A stretch of DNA of 64,000 nt from the NCBI GenBank assembly GCA_017626035.1, contig JAGAJR010000010.1:1-64000 (forward strand), in the 5' to 3' direction. Both the position numbers and the translations under genes were made by a program. Origin of the DNA: Alphaproteobacteria bacterium. Its GTDB lineage: Bacteria > Pseudomonadota > Alphaproteobacteria > RF32 > CAG-239. This document shows, piece after piece, positions 1 to 8,074 of this stretch (position 1 is its first letter; every line of letters starts with the position of its first letter). A model generated the notes under the pieces. The model was given only the letters and a program-made list of their open reading frames with translations, did not search any database and was not told the origin of the DNA.

Positions 1-11
1 AAGCAATAAAA

Positions 12-94
12 ACTTAGTATTAGTCATAGTACACCTCATAGTAATTAAGAACCAAAGCCTATATACTATCCATACTAAGTCTTTTTTTTTTTTT
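12..94 (+). other. Distant inverted repeat followed by a T-run
   Basis: A 9-base arm at 12-20 is the exact reverse complement of 72-80, and a run of 13 T follows at 82-94. The shape is that of an intrinsic terminator with a long 51-base loop. It could end a transcript entering from the left edge. No gene is visible upstream, so this is only a candidate. Confidence 0.25.
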
Positions 95-152
95 GCAACA
101 AAAAAGTGTATGTGCCCGAAACTTTAATATTTCTGTTACAATTAAATATTAA

Positions 153-176
153 AAAAGCCCTCAAAAGAGGGCTTTT
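153..176 (-). terminator. Intrinsic terminator downstream of the YjfB-like gene
   Basis: A perfect 10-bp stem (153-162 with 167-176) has a 4-base loop. Read on the minus strand it ends in a U-run just past the stop codon of the small gene at 194-370. The A/T tracts on both sides would also let it work on the plus strand. Confidence 0.75.
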
Positions 177-193
177 GTTAGTTATGTTATGGG

Positions 194-370
194 TTAAATA
201 CTTATATCAATATGTTGTCCCTGGGAAGAAGAGGCGGCAACAAGCCGTTCCGTACTTTCCCTGACAACGTCGATTAATTGCTGTTGCATTTGGACGGCGT
301 TCTTGACAGCATTAAGCTGAACCTGATTTACCGCCAAAGCATAAGAACTGAGAGCTCCTAATTCTGCCAT
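194..370 (-). CDS. Small YjfB-like putative motility protein
   Basis: This minus-strand gene encodes 58 residues, beginning MAELGALSSYALAVNQVQ and ending in a soluble, Gln- and Ser-rich tail. A GGGAG ribosome site lies a few bases before the ATG, and a terminator follows at 153-176, so it looks like a complete single-gene unit. Length, the N-terminal Ala/Leu/Ser run and the following amphipathic Gln-rich helix resemble the YjfB family of putative motility proteins (about 50-65 residues). The function of that family is not established. The flagellar genes at 23.6-26.4 kb make a motility link plausible. The family call rests on pattern similarity only. Confidence 0.65.
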   Translation of the reverse strand: MAELGALSSYALAVNQVQLNAVKNAVQMQQQLIDVVRESTERLVAASSSQGQHIDISI

Positions 371-507
371 GTTTTTCTCCCTGATACAGTATTTATCATA
401 TCATAAAAGTCCTAAGGTTTCATTAATTAAATTTAGACAAAAAACGGTGGATTTTTTGCGAAAAATGTGTTATGTTCAGACAATTTTAATTAATAGAAGC
501 CGAAAAA

Positions 508-2175
508 ATGGAATGGTCAAAAGATATTTCCCGTTTGGATGAGGAAGTTTATCGCATCATTGTGCAGGAAAAAAGTCTGAAAAAGTTGAAAAAACTTTTT
601 CGGGATGCTCGTTCGTTGGTTGAGTATTCCAATGTTTCCGCTCCATATCCTCATAAGAGGGAGAGTGTTCTTTCCTTGCTGGTGCAAGCCGGAAGTGCCG
701 ATTTTTTTGCTGAGGTGTGGAATCATTATTTTTGGCGGGAAAATGTTGAAACGGCGGAATTGCAAGAGGCGTTTTTAAAGGGGACGACGGCTTCGGGGCA
801 GAAACTCAATTATCACTATTTCAAAGAGGTGATGCCGCCGGATATTTTGTTGGAAGCCGAACTTTTTTGCGAGAGTAATCCGCAAAAAATAAAGTTACTG
901 AAACAACGTTTAAAATCAAAAGATTTTCCGCCGGATAATCGAACGGAAGAGGAATTGGCCCGTTGGGAAATTTATGAACAGATTAAGTCTCACTCTCTGC
1001 GTATTTATAATGGTTTGGCTCCTACTTCCCGCAGGATTAAAACGGACGGAGAAAAGTTGATTGAGGAAGTTTCCGGTTCGAATTTTGTTTGGAACAAGTG
1101 TCATTATCCTTTTTCGGAAATCTTGTTCAAAAAAGGAGAAGATAAGGAAGGGAATGTTTCCTGGGGCAAGGCGGACGGGTTAAAAACAAACGGGGACGAA
1201 CGTTTGCTGCCGCAGGTTTTTCGTAAGCTTGATTTTCCGGAACATTTTTTCTGGGCGAGAACATCTCTTTTGCGTTTGGAAGAAATGTTGAAGGCTAACA
1301 GTGAAATTGAGTATGCGGATGAACTGCTTCGCTTTTTTGAGATCAAAAATGGCATTGTGCTGATTGAAAAAGGGTGTTCCCATAAAGAAAGCAATTCCAA
1401 AGAAGGTGTTGTCTGTACGGCTTATTGCGGAAAAACTAATGACAATCGTCCGGTTTTGGGATTGGTCTCGGAAAGTATGAAATATGAAGATGAAATCAGT
1501 TCCCGTAAGATTTTGCCGCATGAGTTGACGCATGCAGTGGAGCATGTTTCCGATGATTTGGTTTCAACGGACTTTTTTTCGAAGACGGATATTATGAAAC
1601 TTTCTTTTATGGCATTATATCTGCGTGAAAGGGGAAAATCAGGCAAAGGAGACATCGGAAGGGTTATTGACGAGGCTACAAAAACTTATAAATCAGGCTA
1701 TTATGTGTCTGAAACTCTGGCAAGAATTATGGAGCCGAGAGATTTTGGCAAAGATGTTCTGGTTAAAAATCTCAGAAAGCTTTTTATCCGTTATCAACGA
1801 GCCAGACTTAATCATAACCGGGGTACCGTAAAGTATATTGAAACCATGGCGGAAAGAAAGCTTCCCGATTATAAAGAAATGATGAAACTTTATAAACAAT
1901 TTGAGCGTTTTTTGGCCGTTGATTTAAAATTCAACGAACAGGAATTTAATCGATTTTTCCGCAAAACCAAGATTGAAGTGCCTGAAAAAGAGTATCACAA
2001 GGAATTTGATTCATTCTATCGTTCGTATTTGTCTGTTTTGGGGCGGAGAAAAGACGTCAAATTGTTGGAAAAAGTTACCTCAAAAGCTTTAAAAGATTTG
2101 GATGCTTTGGAAGGAACGACGCAAAAGTCCAAGTATTCGGTATTTTGGCGTAATTTGTTTTGCCGTTCCAAATAA
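508..2175 (+). CDS. Unrecognised protein with a HExxH zinc-metalloprotease-type motif
   Basis: This 555-residue soluble protein has no signal peptide or membrane segment. The one clear motif is HELTH at residues 338-342, followed about 60 residues later by SETLAR, whose Glu402 could be the third zinc ligand of a gluzincin-type site. The N-terminal 150 residues are helical and charged, and the C-terminal 150 are Lys-rich. I do not recognise the family. The HExxH plus downstream ExxAR pairing resembles zincin domains in large polyvalent proteins, but that is inference. The start is the ATG after a weak purine-rich site. The gene stands alone, 65 bases before the antiporter gene. Confidence 0.6.
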   Translation: MEWSKDISRLDEEVYRIIVQEKSLKKLKKLFRDARSLVEYSNVSAPYPHKRESVLSLLVQAGSADFFAEVWNHYFWRENVETAELQEAFLKGTTASGQKLNYHYFKEVMPPDILLEAELFCESNPQKIKLLKQRLKSKDFPPDNRTEEELARWEIYEQIKSHSLRIYNGLAPTSRRIKTDGEKLIEEVSGSNFVWNKCHYPFSEILFKKGEDKEGNVSWGKADGLKTNGDERLLPQVFRKLDFPEHFFWARTSLLRLEEMLKANSEIEYADELLRFFEIKNGIVLIEKGCSHKESNSKEGVVCTAYCGKTNDNRPVLGLVSESMKYEDEISSRKILPHELTHAVEHVSDDLVSTDFFSKTDIMKLSFMALYLRERGKSGKGDIGRVIDEATKTYKSGYYVSETLARIMEPRDFGKDVLVKNLRKLFIRYQRARLNHNRGTVKYIETMAERKLPDYKEMMKLYKQFERFLAVDLKFNEQEFNRFFRKTKIEVPEKEYHKEFDSFYRSYLSVLGRRKDVKLLEKVTSKALKDLDALEGTTQKSKYSVFWRNLFCRSK

Positions 2176-2240
2176 TCCTGTTGTGTCGTGGCTTTTTCTA
2201 TTGTATAAATTTTCCAAATTAACTTTTTTAGGATAAGAAA

Positions 2241-3203
2241 ATGCTTTCATCTTCTTTATTGGTTCTTTTGGGTTTTGTTTTGTTGATGACCGGTGCCGAG
2301 TATGCGGTCAGGGGGGCAGTGGCTATCGCCAATAAGCTGAAAATTCCGGCGTTGATTGTCGGATTGACGATTGTGGCTTTCGGGACTTCCGCTCCGGAGT
2401 TTGTTGTCAGTATGCGGGCGGCTTTGAAAGATGCGGAAGGAATTACTGTCGGTAATATTGTCGGTTCTAATATTGCCAATATTTTGCTTATTTTAGGAGC
2501 TGCGGCGGTGATTTATCCGGTTTCGTGCGTCAGGCATGTCTTTTTGAGGGATTATGCTTTTTTGTTTCTGGTTACGGCGATTTTTACGCTTTTTGCTATG
2601 GAAGGAACGTTGGTGCGGTGGCAGGGAATTTTAATGTTGTCACTGCTTTTGCTGTTTGTTGTCTATAATTATTTTACATCAAAAGCCAATGCCGGAAGTG
2701 AGGATGAAAATGTCAGCCCGTTAGCTGAAAGAAGCTGGGTATTGGTTATTTTTGTTTCGATATCCGGATTGGCAGCAATTGTCTGGGGCGCGGATTTATT
2801 GGTGGACGGTGCGGTTTCTTTAGCCCGTTTGCTCGGTGTTTCCGAAGAGGTTATCGGGTTGACGATTATCGCCTTCGGAACGTCTCTGCCGGAATTGGCA
2901 ACTTCCTGTATGGCGGCGTTTCGGCATCAGACGGATGTTGCTTTGGGAAATGTTATCGGTTCCAATATTTGGAATATCGTGTTTATTATGGGGGCAGTGT
3001 GCACGGTTACGGATGTTGAAGTTCCGGCACAGTTTTTGTTCTATGATATTTGGATTATGGTTTTTGCAACCGTTCTTTTGCTGCCGTTTATGTATAGCGA
3101 TAACAAATTAAGCCGGATTGAGGGGTTTGTTTTTGTGCTTTTATACCTATGTTATATAGTCTCATTGGGATTGTTTTCTAAAGGAATGATTTCTCTTGGT
3201 TAA
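2241..3203 (+). CDS. CaCA-family calcium/sodium antiporter (YrbG-like)
   Basis: This 320-residue inner-membrane protein has about ten hydrophobic segments. The two signature alpha repeats are plain: GTSAPEFVVS followed by GNIVGSNIANI in the first half, and GTSLPELATS followed by GNVIGSNIWNI in the second. These acidic Glu/Asn-containing helices form the ion path in the K+-dependent Na+/Ca2+ exchanger family. The role is cation (probably Ca2+) export driven by Na+ or H+; the exact substrate cannot be read. The length is normal for bacterial members. An AGGAT site precedes the ATG. The stop codon overlaps the start of uvrC by 8 bases, so the two are probably co-transcribed and translationally coupled. 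Confidence 0.9.
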   Translation: MLSSSLLVLLGFVLLMTGAEYAVRGAVAIANKLKIPALIVGLTIVAFGTSAPEFVVSMRAALKDAEGITVGNIVGSNIANILLILGAAAVIYPVSCVRHVFLRDYAFLFLVTAIFTLFAMEGTLVRWQGILMLSLLLLFVVYNYFTSKANAGSEDENVSPLAERSWVLVIFVSISGLAAIVWGADLLVDGAVSLARLLGVSEEVIGLTIIAFGTSLPELATSCMAAFRHQTDVALGNVIGSNIWNIVFIMGAVCTVTDVEVPAQFLFYDIWIMVFATVLLLPFMYSDNKLSRIEGFVFVLLYLCYIVSLGLFSKGMISLG

Positions 3204-5001
3204 TATCAGGCAAGGTTTGGACATCTTATTGATGAACATAAAAATTGCTCCGGAAAAACCCGGGGTATATCGGATGTTGGGCGAAGACGACAAAGTTTTG
3301 TATGTGGGAAAAGCCAAAAACATCAAAAAACGGATTGTTGCTTATTCACACCTGAATAAACTTCCGCTGCGGCTGCAAAGAATGGTTTCTGAAATCCGCA
3401 GAATGGAGTTTATTATCGTTGAAAACGAAGCCAAAGCCCTGTTGCTTGAAAATGAACTGATTAAAGAACTTGAGCCGAAATACAATATTCTTTTGAAAGA
3501 CGATAAAACTTTTCCTCATCTGGTTATTGATACGGAGGCGGAATATCCGTCTTTGCGAAAATATCGGGGAAAAAGGAATGACAAAAGCAAATATTTTGGT
3601 CCGTTTGCAAGTGTAAGTGCCGTTAATAATGTGTTGGACGTGGTGCAGAAAGCTTTTTTGCTGCGGTCATGCCGGGACGGCGTTTTCAACAATCGGCAGC
3701 GTCCGTGTCTGATGTATCAGATTAAACGTTGTTCGGCTCCCTGTGTCGGAAAAATTTCTCAGGAAGATTATCGGCGGTTGGTGCGGGAGGCAATAGAATT
3801 TCTGGAAGGGAAAAACACCAGTATTCAGGAAGAATTATCCCGCCGGATGTATGAAGCCAGTGAAAATACCGACTATGAGCAAGCAATGGTTTATCGGGAC
3901 AGAATCCGGGCGTTGACCAGTGTGCAAAACAGCAACTCCGTGGAATATGCCGACATTAAATCCTGTGATATTGTCGCATTGGCCCGAAAAAAAGATTTGG
4001 TTTGTATTCAGGTGTTTTTTATCCGTTCCGGGCAAAACTGCGGCAATGTTCCTTATTTTCCGAAACAAACGGCGGATGCCGAAGATAAAGAAATTCTCGA
4101 AGCGTTTCTGAGCAGTTTTTATACTTCAAACGTACCGCCGAAGGAAATCGTCATTTCCGAACCGGTCGACAATAAAGAATTTTTGGAAGAGGCGTTAAAA
4201 ACCCGTATCAATACTTATCAAAAGGGCAACAAAGCCAAACTGGTGCAGAATGTGTTGGAAAACGCCAAAGCGTCAATTGACCGGAAAATCGCCCAAGAGG
4301 CTTCCGTTAAAAGCAATTTGGAGGATTTTGCCCGAATCTTTAATCTGCCGAAACTGCCGGAGAGAATCGAAATTTATGATAACTCCCATATTCAGGGAAG
4401 TTATGCCGTGGGAGCCATGGTGGTGGCAACGCCGGATGGGTTTGACAAGAAATCATATCGGAAATTTGATATTAAAAATCCTGATATTACCAATGATGAC
4501 TTTGCGATGATGAAAGAAGTTCTGACCCGGCGATTTAACCGTATGAGCGAGGAAAACCGTCCTGATGTCATTTTGCTTGACGGCGGTCTCGGGCAGCTGC
4601 ACTCCGTTCATGAGGCTTTGAAAGATTTCGACTTGTCGGGGATTGCCATTATCGCGATTTCCAAAGGTCCGGACAGAAATGCGGGCAAGGAGTTTTATCA
4701 TATGTCAGGCAGGGAAAGTTTCGCTCTTGAATTTCAATCTCCGATAGCTTTTTATTTGCAGAATCTGCGGGATGAGGCACACCGTTTTGCTATCGGCACC
4801 CATCGGCAGAAACGGGCGAAATCCGTTTATAAATCCCGCTTGGATGACATTGACGGAATCGGGGCAAAAAGAAAACGTGATTTGCTTAATTATTTCGGTT
4901 CCGTGGAGGAAATTTCGCAGGCATCTCTCAAAGATATTGAAAAAGTCAGCGGAATTAATAAAAAAACGGCGGAAAAGATATATAACTACTTCCACAAATA
5001 A
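3196..5001 (+). CDS. uvrC: Excinuclease ABC subunit C
   Basis: UvrC makes both incisions in nucleotide excision repair with UvrA and UvrB (uvrB lies at 18.4 kb). The GIY-YIG nuclease domain is at about residues 20-95 (PGVYRM, then VLYVGKAKNIKKR). The Cys signature CLMYQIKRCSAPC follows, a UVR helix pair sits near 200-235, the RNase H-like second nuclease (DGGLGQLHSVHEA) lies near 450-500, and helix-hairpin-helix motifs close the protein. I chose the TTG at 3196 because AAGGA lies about ten bases upstream and the resulting N-terminus matches the family in length. An ATG at 3232 is the alternative and would leave only nine residues before PGVY. Confidence 0.95.
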   Translation: MVNIRQGLDILLMNIKIAPEKPGVYRMLGEDDKVLYVGKAKNIKKRIVAYSHLNKLPLRLQRMVSEIRRMEFIIVENEAKALLLENELIKELEPKYNILLKDDKTFPHLVIDTEAEYPSLRKYRGKRNDKSKYFGPFASVSAVNNVLDVVQKAFLLRSCRDGVFNNRQRPCLMYQIKRCSAPCVGKISQEDYRRLVREAIEFLEGKNTSIQEELSRRMYEASENTDYEQAMVYRDRIRALTSVQNSNSVEYADIKSCDIVALARKKDLVCIQVFFIRSGQNCGNVPYFPKQTADAEDKEILEAFLSSFYTSNVPPKEIVISEPVDNKEFLEEALKTRINTYQKGNKAKLVQNVLENAKASIDRKIAQEASVKSNLEDFARIFNLPKLPERIEIYDNSHIQGSYAVGAMVVATPDGFDKKSYRKFDIKNPDITNDDFAMMKEVLTRRFNRMSEENRPDVILLDGGLGQLHSVHEALKDFDLSGIAIIAISKGPDRNAGKEFYHMSGRESFALEFQSPIAFYLQNLRDEAHRFAIGTHRQKRAKSVYKSRLDDIDGIGAKRKRDLLNYFGSVEEISQASLKDIEKVSGINKKTAEKIYNYFHK

Positions 5002-5059
5002 AAAAACTATCTTAAGATGTGGACAATTAATATTAATTAATGCGTAAAGGAATTATACC

Positions 5060-5764
5060 GTGTATAGCTTACCTAACCTTTTAACAATCTCAAGAATTGT
5101 TGTTATTCCCGTCATTTTCCTCTCAATGTATATTCATTCCGCCTTTTGGGCTATGCTGGCGGCGGTTTTGTTTATCGTGGCGGCCATTACGGATTACTTT
5201 GACGGATATTTTGCCAGAGCCAGAAACGAAACATCCGCTTTCGGGCGTCTGTTGGATCCGATTGCCGACAAGCTGTTGGTGTCTTCGGCTTTGGTAGTCA
5301 TTTTGGTAAACAATATGGTTTCTCCAATCAGCTATATTCCGGTTGTGGTTATTTTGTGCCGTGAAATTTTGGTTTCCGGTTTGAGAGAGTTTTTGGCTGA
5401 GGTTCGTGTCGGTATGCCTGTTACCCGTTTGGCTAAATGGAAGACCGCTTTTCAGATGACGGCTTTGTCCATGATTTTGGTCGGATATTGTTTCCATACT
5501 TTAGGCGTTATTCTGCTTTGGGTTGCCGGTGTGTTGACCTTTATTACCGGATATCAGTATTTTCAGAAAAGCCTTGACTATATCAGGGGCACCGAAAAAT
5601 CTGCAAAGAAAGCCGTGTCCGCACAGAAAAAGGCCGAGACAAAAGTTTCGGAGAAGAAAACAGTAGAGAAAAAAGCTTCTGCCCAAAAAGTTGCTGTCCG
5701 GAAAAAAACTGCGGCAAAAACTAAAAAAGCAGCTAAAAAGACTGTTAAAAATCTGGCTAAATAA
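5060..5764 (+). CDS. pgsA: CDP-diacylglycerol-glycerol-3-phosphate phosphatidyltransferase with a Lys/Ala-rich tail
   Basis: PgsA makes phosphatidylglycerol phosphate from CDP-diacylglycerol and glycerol 3-phosphate at the inner membrane. The CDP-alcohol phosphotransferase motif D-x2-DG-x2-AR-x8-G-x3-D-x3-D is complete in the stretch DYFDGYFAR to LLDPIAD (about residues 45-70), within four to five membrane helices. From about residue 178 to the end there is an unusual soluble tail of Lys, Ala, Thr and Val that resembles a histone H1 tail and is not part of the enzyme family. The start is GTG after AAAGG. The gene follows uvrC, the usual alphaproteobacterial neighbour order. Confidence 0.93.
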   Translation: MYSLPNLLTISRIVVIPVIFLSMYIHSAFWAMLAAVLFIVAAITDYFDGYFARARNETSAFGRLLDPIADKLLVSSALVVILVNNMVSPISYIPVVVILCREILVSGLREFLAEVRVGMPVTRLAKWKTAFQMTALSMILVGYCFHTLGVILLWVAGVLTFITGYQYFQKSLDYIRGTEKSAKKAVSAQKKAETKVSEKKTVEKKASAQKVAVRKKTAAKTKKAAKKTVKNLAK

Positions 5765-5781
5765 ATTAAGGCCTGTTTGGT

Positions 5782-6480
5782 ATGAACAGCGATAAGTTTC
5801 ATATTCTGGTTGTGGATGATGATACCCGTCTGCGTTCTTTGTTGCAAAGATTTTTGAGAGAAAGCGGCTTTTATGTTTCTTCGGCTAAAAATGCCGCCGA
5901 TGCCAGAATGATGTTGGGAAATTATCGTTTCGACTTGTTGATTTTAGATATTATGATGCCGGAAGAGAGCGGTTTGGAATTTTTGCAAAAGTTTCGGGCT
6001 GAAAGCAATCTTCCGGTTATTCTTTTGACGGCGATGGGCGAAACGGCAGACCGTATTGCCGGGTTGGAAATCGGGGCGGATGATTATCTGCCGAAGCCGT
6101 TTGAGCCAAAAGAACTGGTTCTTCGCATTAAGAATATTTTTAAACGGACGCCGGTTGATAAAAACGGTGAGCCGGAGCAGTTCGATTTGGGGTTGTGCTT
6201 GTATGATGTTGTTAAAAAGGAACTGACAACCAAACAAGGCGGAATCATTCACATTACCCCGGTGGAACAGTCGTTGCTAGGGGTGTTGTGCCAAAAGGCC
6301 GGACAGGTGTTTTCCCGCGAGAAACTGGCGGAGATTCTCGGAGCGGGACAGAGTCCCCGTTCAATAGACGTGCAAATTACCAGACTGCGTAAAAAAATTG
6401 AGAAAGATTCAAAAAATCCGCGTTATCTGCAAACAATACGCGGTAAAGGGTATATGCTGCTTCCGGAAAACCGGCTGTAG
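5782..6480 (+). CDS. OmpR/PhoB-type response regulator
   Basis: This is a 232-residue DNA-binding response regulator. The receiver domain (about 5-120) has the acidic pocket VVDDD, the phospho-acceptor Asp56 in LLILDIMMPE, the conserved Thr in LLTAMGE and Lys in YLPKPF. The C-terminal winged-helix domain (about 130-230) ends with the typical recognition-helix segment RSIDVQITRLRKKIE and the hairpin TIRGKGYML. It lies 17 bases after pgsA and directly before its probable partner kinase. Family and order resemble alphaproteobacterial OmpR/EnvZ-like pairs. The target genes cannot be read from the sequence. Confidence 0.92.
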   Translation: MNSDKFHILVVDDDTRLRSLLQRFLRESGFYVSSAKNAADARMMLGNYRFDLLILDIMMPEESGLEFLQKFRAESNLPVILLTAMGETADRIAGLEIGADDYLPKPFEPKELVLRIKNIFKRTPVDKNGEPEQFDLGLCLYDVVKKELTTKQGGIIHITPVEQSLLGVLCQKAGQVFSREKLAEILGAGQSPRSIDVQITRLRKKIEKDSKNPRYLQTIRGKGYMLLPENRL

Positions 6481-6506
6481 TGAAAATAACTAGTAAGGAG
6501 AAAGCC

Positions 6507-7865
6507 ATGCGTTTAAAGTTTCCCGAAAAAATAGATAATACGTTGAGGTATTTAAAGCTTAAGCTGTTGCCGAAAACATTGTTTTTCAGAACAATGCTTT
6601 TGATTTTTATTCCTCTGATTGTGGTTCAGGTTGTTTCGATTGTTGCTTTTTTTGACGGAAGCTGGGGGCGTGTCGGACGCAGATTGTCAACGAATTTGAC
6701 CTCCGAAATGGCTTTTGTTATGCAGTTGGCCGAGAAAAATCCGGCAGATATTGAATATGTCAAATCATTGGCATCTAAGATTTTTGATTTGGATGTGGAT
6801 TATTACGGCAATGATGAAAAACATACGGTTATGAACAAAGTTAACCGCACCAATAAAATGGTTACCGGTTTTTTGGAAGACTCTTTGCGTCGTGAATTTC
6901 CGAATGCCGTCAGCAGTATTTATCTTGGCAAAGGCGAGAAAAATATGATGGTGTTTGTTGATACTCAGGATGGTTTGTTTAAGTTTACGACAACATCCAA
7001 GAATATTTTCAGCACTTCTATTTTCGGATTTGTAGCTTGGATGATTGGAACTTCTCTGCTGTTGTTTGTGGTGGCGGCATTGTTCTTGAGAATTCAGGTT
7101 CGTTCCATTGCCGAATTGGCCAAAGTTGCCGAGGATTTTGGTAAAGGTATTGATAATAAGGATTTCAAACCGTATGGTTCTGTCGAAGTTCGCCGGGCCG
7201 GTATCGCTTTTACCAAGATGAAGGAGAGAATCCAACGCCAGATTACGGAACGTACCCAGATGTTGGCCGGGGTCTCTCATGATTTGCGGACACCTTTGAC
7301 GAGAATGAAACTGCAAACGGCTATGCTTCCGGACAGTCAGGATAAAGAAGACTTTTTGCAGGATATTTCCGAAATGGAAAAGATGCTTGACGGTTATTTG
7401 TCTTTTGTCAGCGGCGAGGGCGGTGAGAAGTCCAGCTTTGTTGATATGAACGAAATGATTTTGAGCATTATTAATAAGTTCAGAAACAAAAAAGCTCTTA
7501 TTCGTTATACCACCAATGATCAGGTCAGTGCCATTCAGGGCAGGGAACAGGCCTTGAAGCGTGCGGTTACCAATGTTATTTCCAATGCTTTTCGTTACGG
7601 TAAGACAATAGCCGTGGATTTGGAAAGCAATAATAATAAGCTGGAGATTACCATTGACGATGACGGTCCGGGTATTCCTGAAGATAAAAGGGAAGATGTG
7701 TTTAAGGCATTTTACCGCATTGAGGGTTCTCGCAATAAAGAGACCGGCGGTGTCGGTTTGGGATTGTCTATCGCTAAAGATGTGATTACATCGCATGGCG
7801 GTAAGATTGAGTTAACAGATAGTCCGTTGGGAGGCTTGAGGGTACTCATTTCTATTCCCTTATAG
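6507..7865 (+). CDS. Sensor histidine kinase, EnvZ-like
   Basis: This membrane-bound kinase probably phosphorylates the regulator encoded just upstream. It has an N-terminal membrane helix (about 25-50), a periplasmic part of roughly 120 residues, a second helix near 170-195, HAMP, then HisKA with phospho-acceptor His258 in VSHDLRTPLTR. The ATPase domain follows, with the N box NVISNAFRYG, DDGPGIPED and GVGLGLSIAKD. I start it at ATG 6507 because AAGGAG lies six bases before it. A GTG at 6480, overlapping the regulator stop, has no such site. A terminator follows at 7914. Confidence 0.92.
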   Translation: MRLKFPEKIDNTLRYLKLKLLPKTLFFRTMLLIFIPLIVVQVVSIVAFFDGSWGRVGRRLSTNLTSEMAFVMQLAEKNPADIEYVKSLASKIFDLDVDYYGNDEKHTVMNKVNRTNKMVTGFLEDSLRREFPNAVSSIYLGKGEKNMMVFVDTQDGLFKFTTTSKNIFSTSIFGFVAWMIGTSLLLFVVAALFLRIQVRSIAELAKVAEDFGKGIDNKDFKPYGSVEVRRAGIAFTKMKERIQRQITERTQMLAGVSHDLRTPLTRMKLQTAMLPDSQDKEDFLQDISEMEKMLDGYLSFVSGEGGEKSSFVDMNEMILSIINKFRNKKALIRYTTNDQVSAIQGREQALKRAVTNVISNAFRYGKTIAVDLESNNNKLEITIDDDGPGIPEDKREDVFKAFYRIEGSRNKETGGVGLGLSIAKDVITSHGGKIELTDSPLGGLRVLISIPL

Positions 7866-7913
7866 TACTGTTATAAGAAAATATTTGTTTAATATGCTAT
7901 ACAAATAGTTTTC

Positions 7914-7944
7914 AGGCCTGCTTGTAAAAAAAGCAGGCCTTTTT
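7914..7944 (+). terminator. Intrinsic terminator after the two-component genes
   Basis: A perfect 10-bp stem (7914-7923 with 7931-7940) with a 7-base A-rich loop and a T-run closes the transcript that probably includes pgsA, the regulator and the kinase. Confidence 0.85.
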
Positions 7945-7968
7945 GTATAATGTTTTTTGTCTAAATGA

Positions 7969-7997
7969 TTGACAGGGGCGGGGAAGTGTAATACTTT
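7969..7997 (+). promoter_or_regulatory. Possible promoter of the lectin-like gene
   Basis: A perfect TTGACA at 7969-7974 is followed 17 bases later by the poor -10 TACTTT; TAATAC lies closer, at 7989-7994. It is the only -35-like match between the kinase terminator and the gene at 8075. The weak -10 may mean an activator is needed, or that this is chance. Confidence 0.3.
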
Positions 7998-8074
7998 AAG
8001 GAATGTTTTGAGATTATTGTAGGGATGTATTTTTAGTTACCATATTTATTTATCTTAATCCAAACTTTGAAATT

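Noticed and set aside
6765-7796. 343-residue open frame opposite the histidine kinase
   Set aside because: The kinase motifs on the plus strand are complete; the reverse frame has no recognisable domain or start site.
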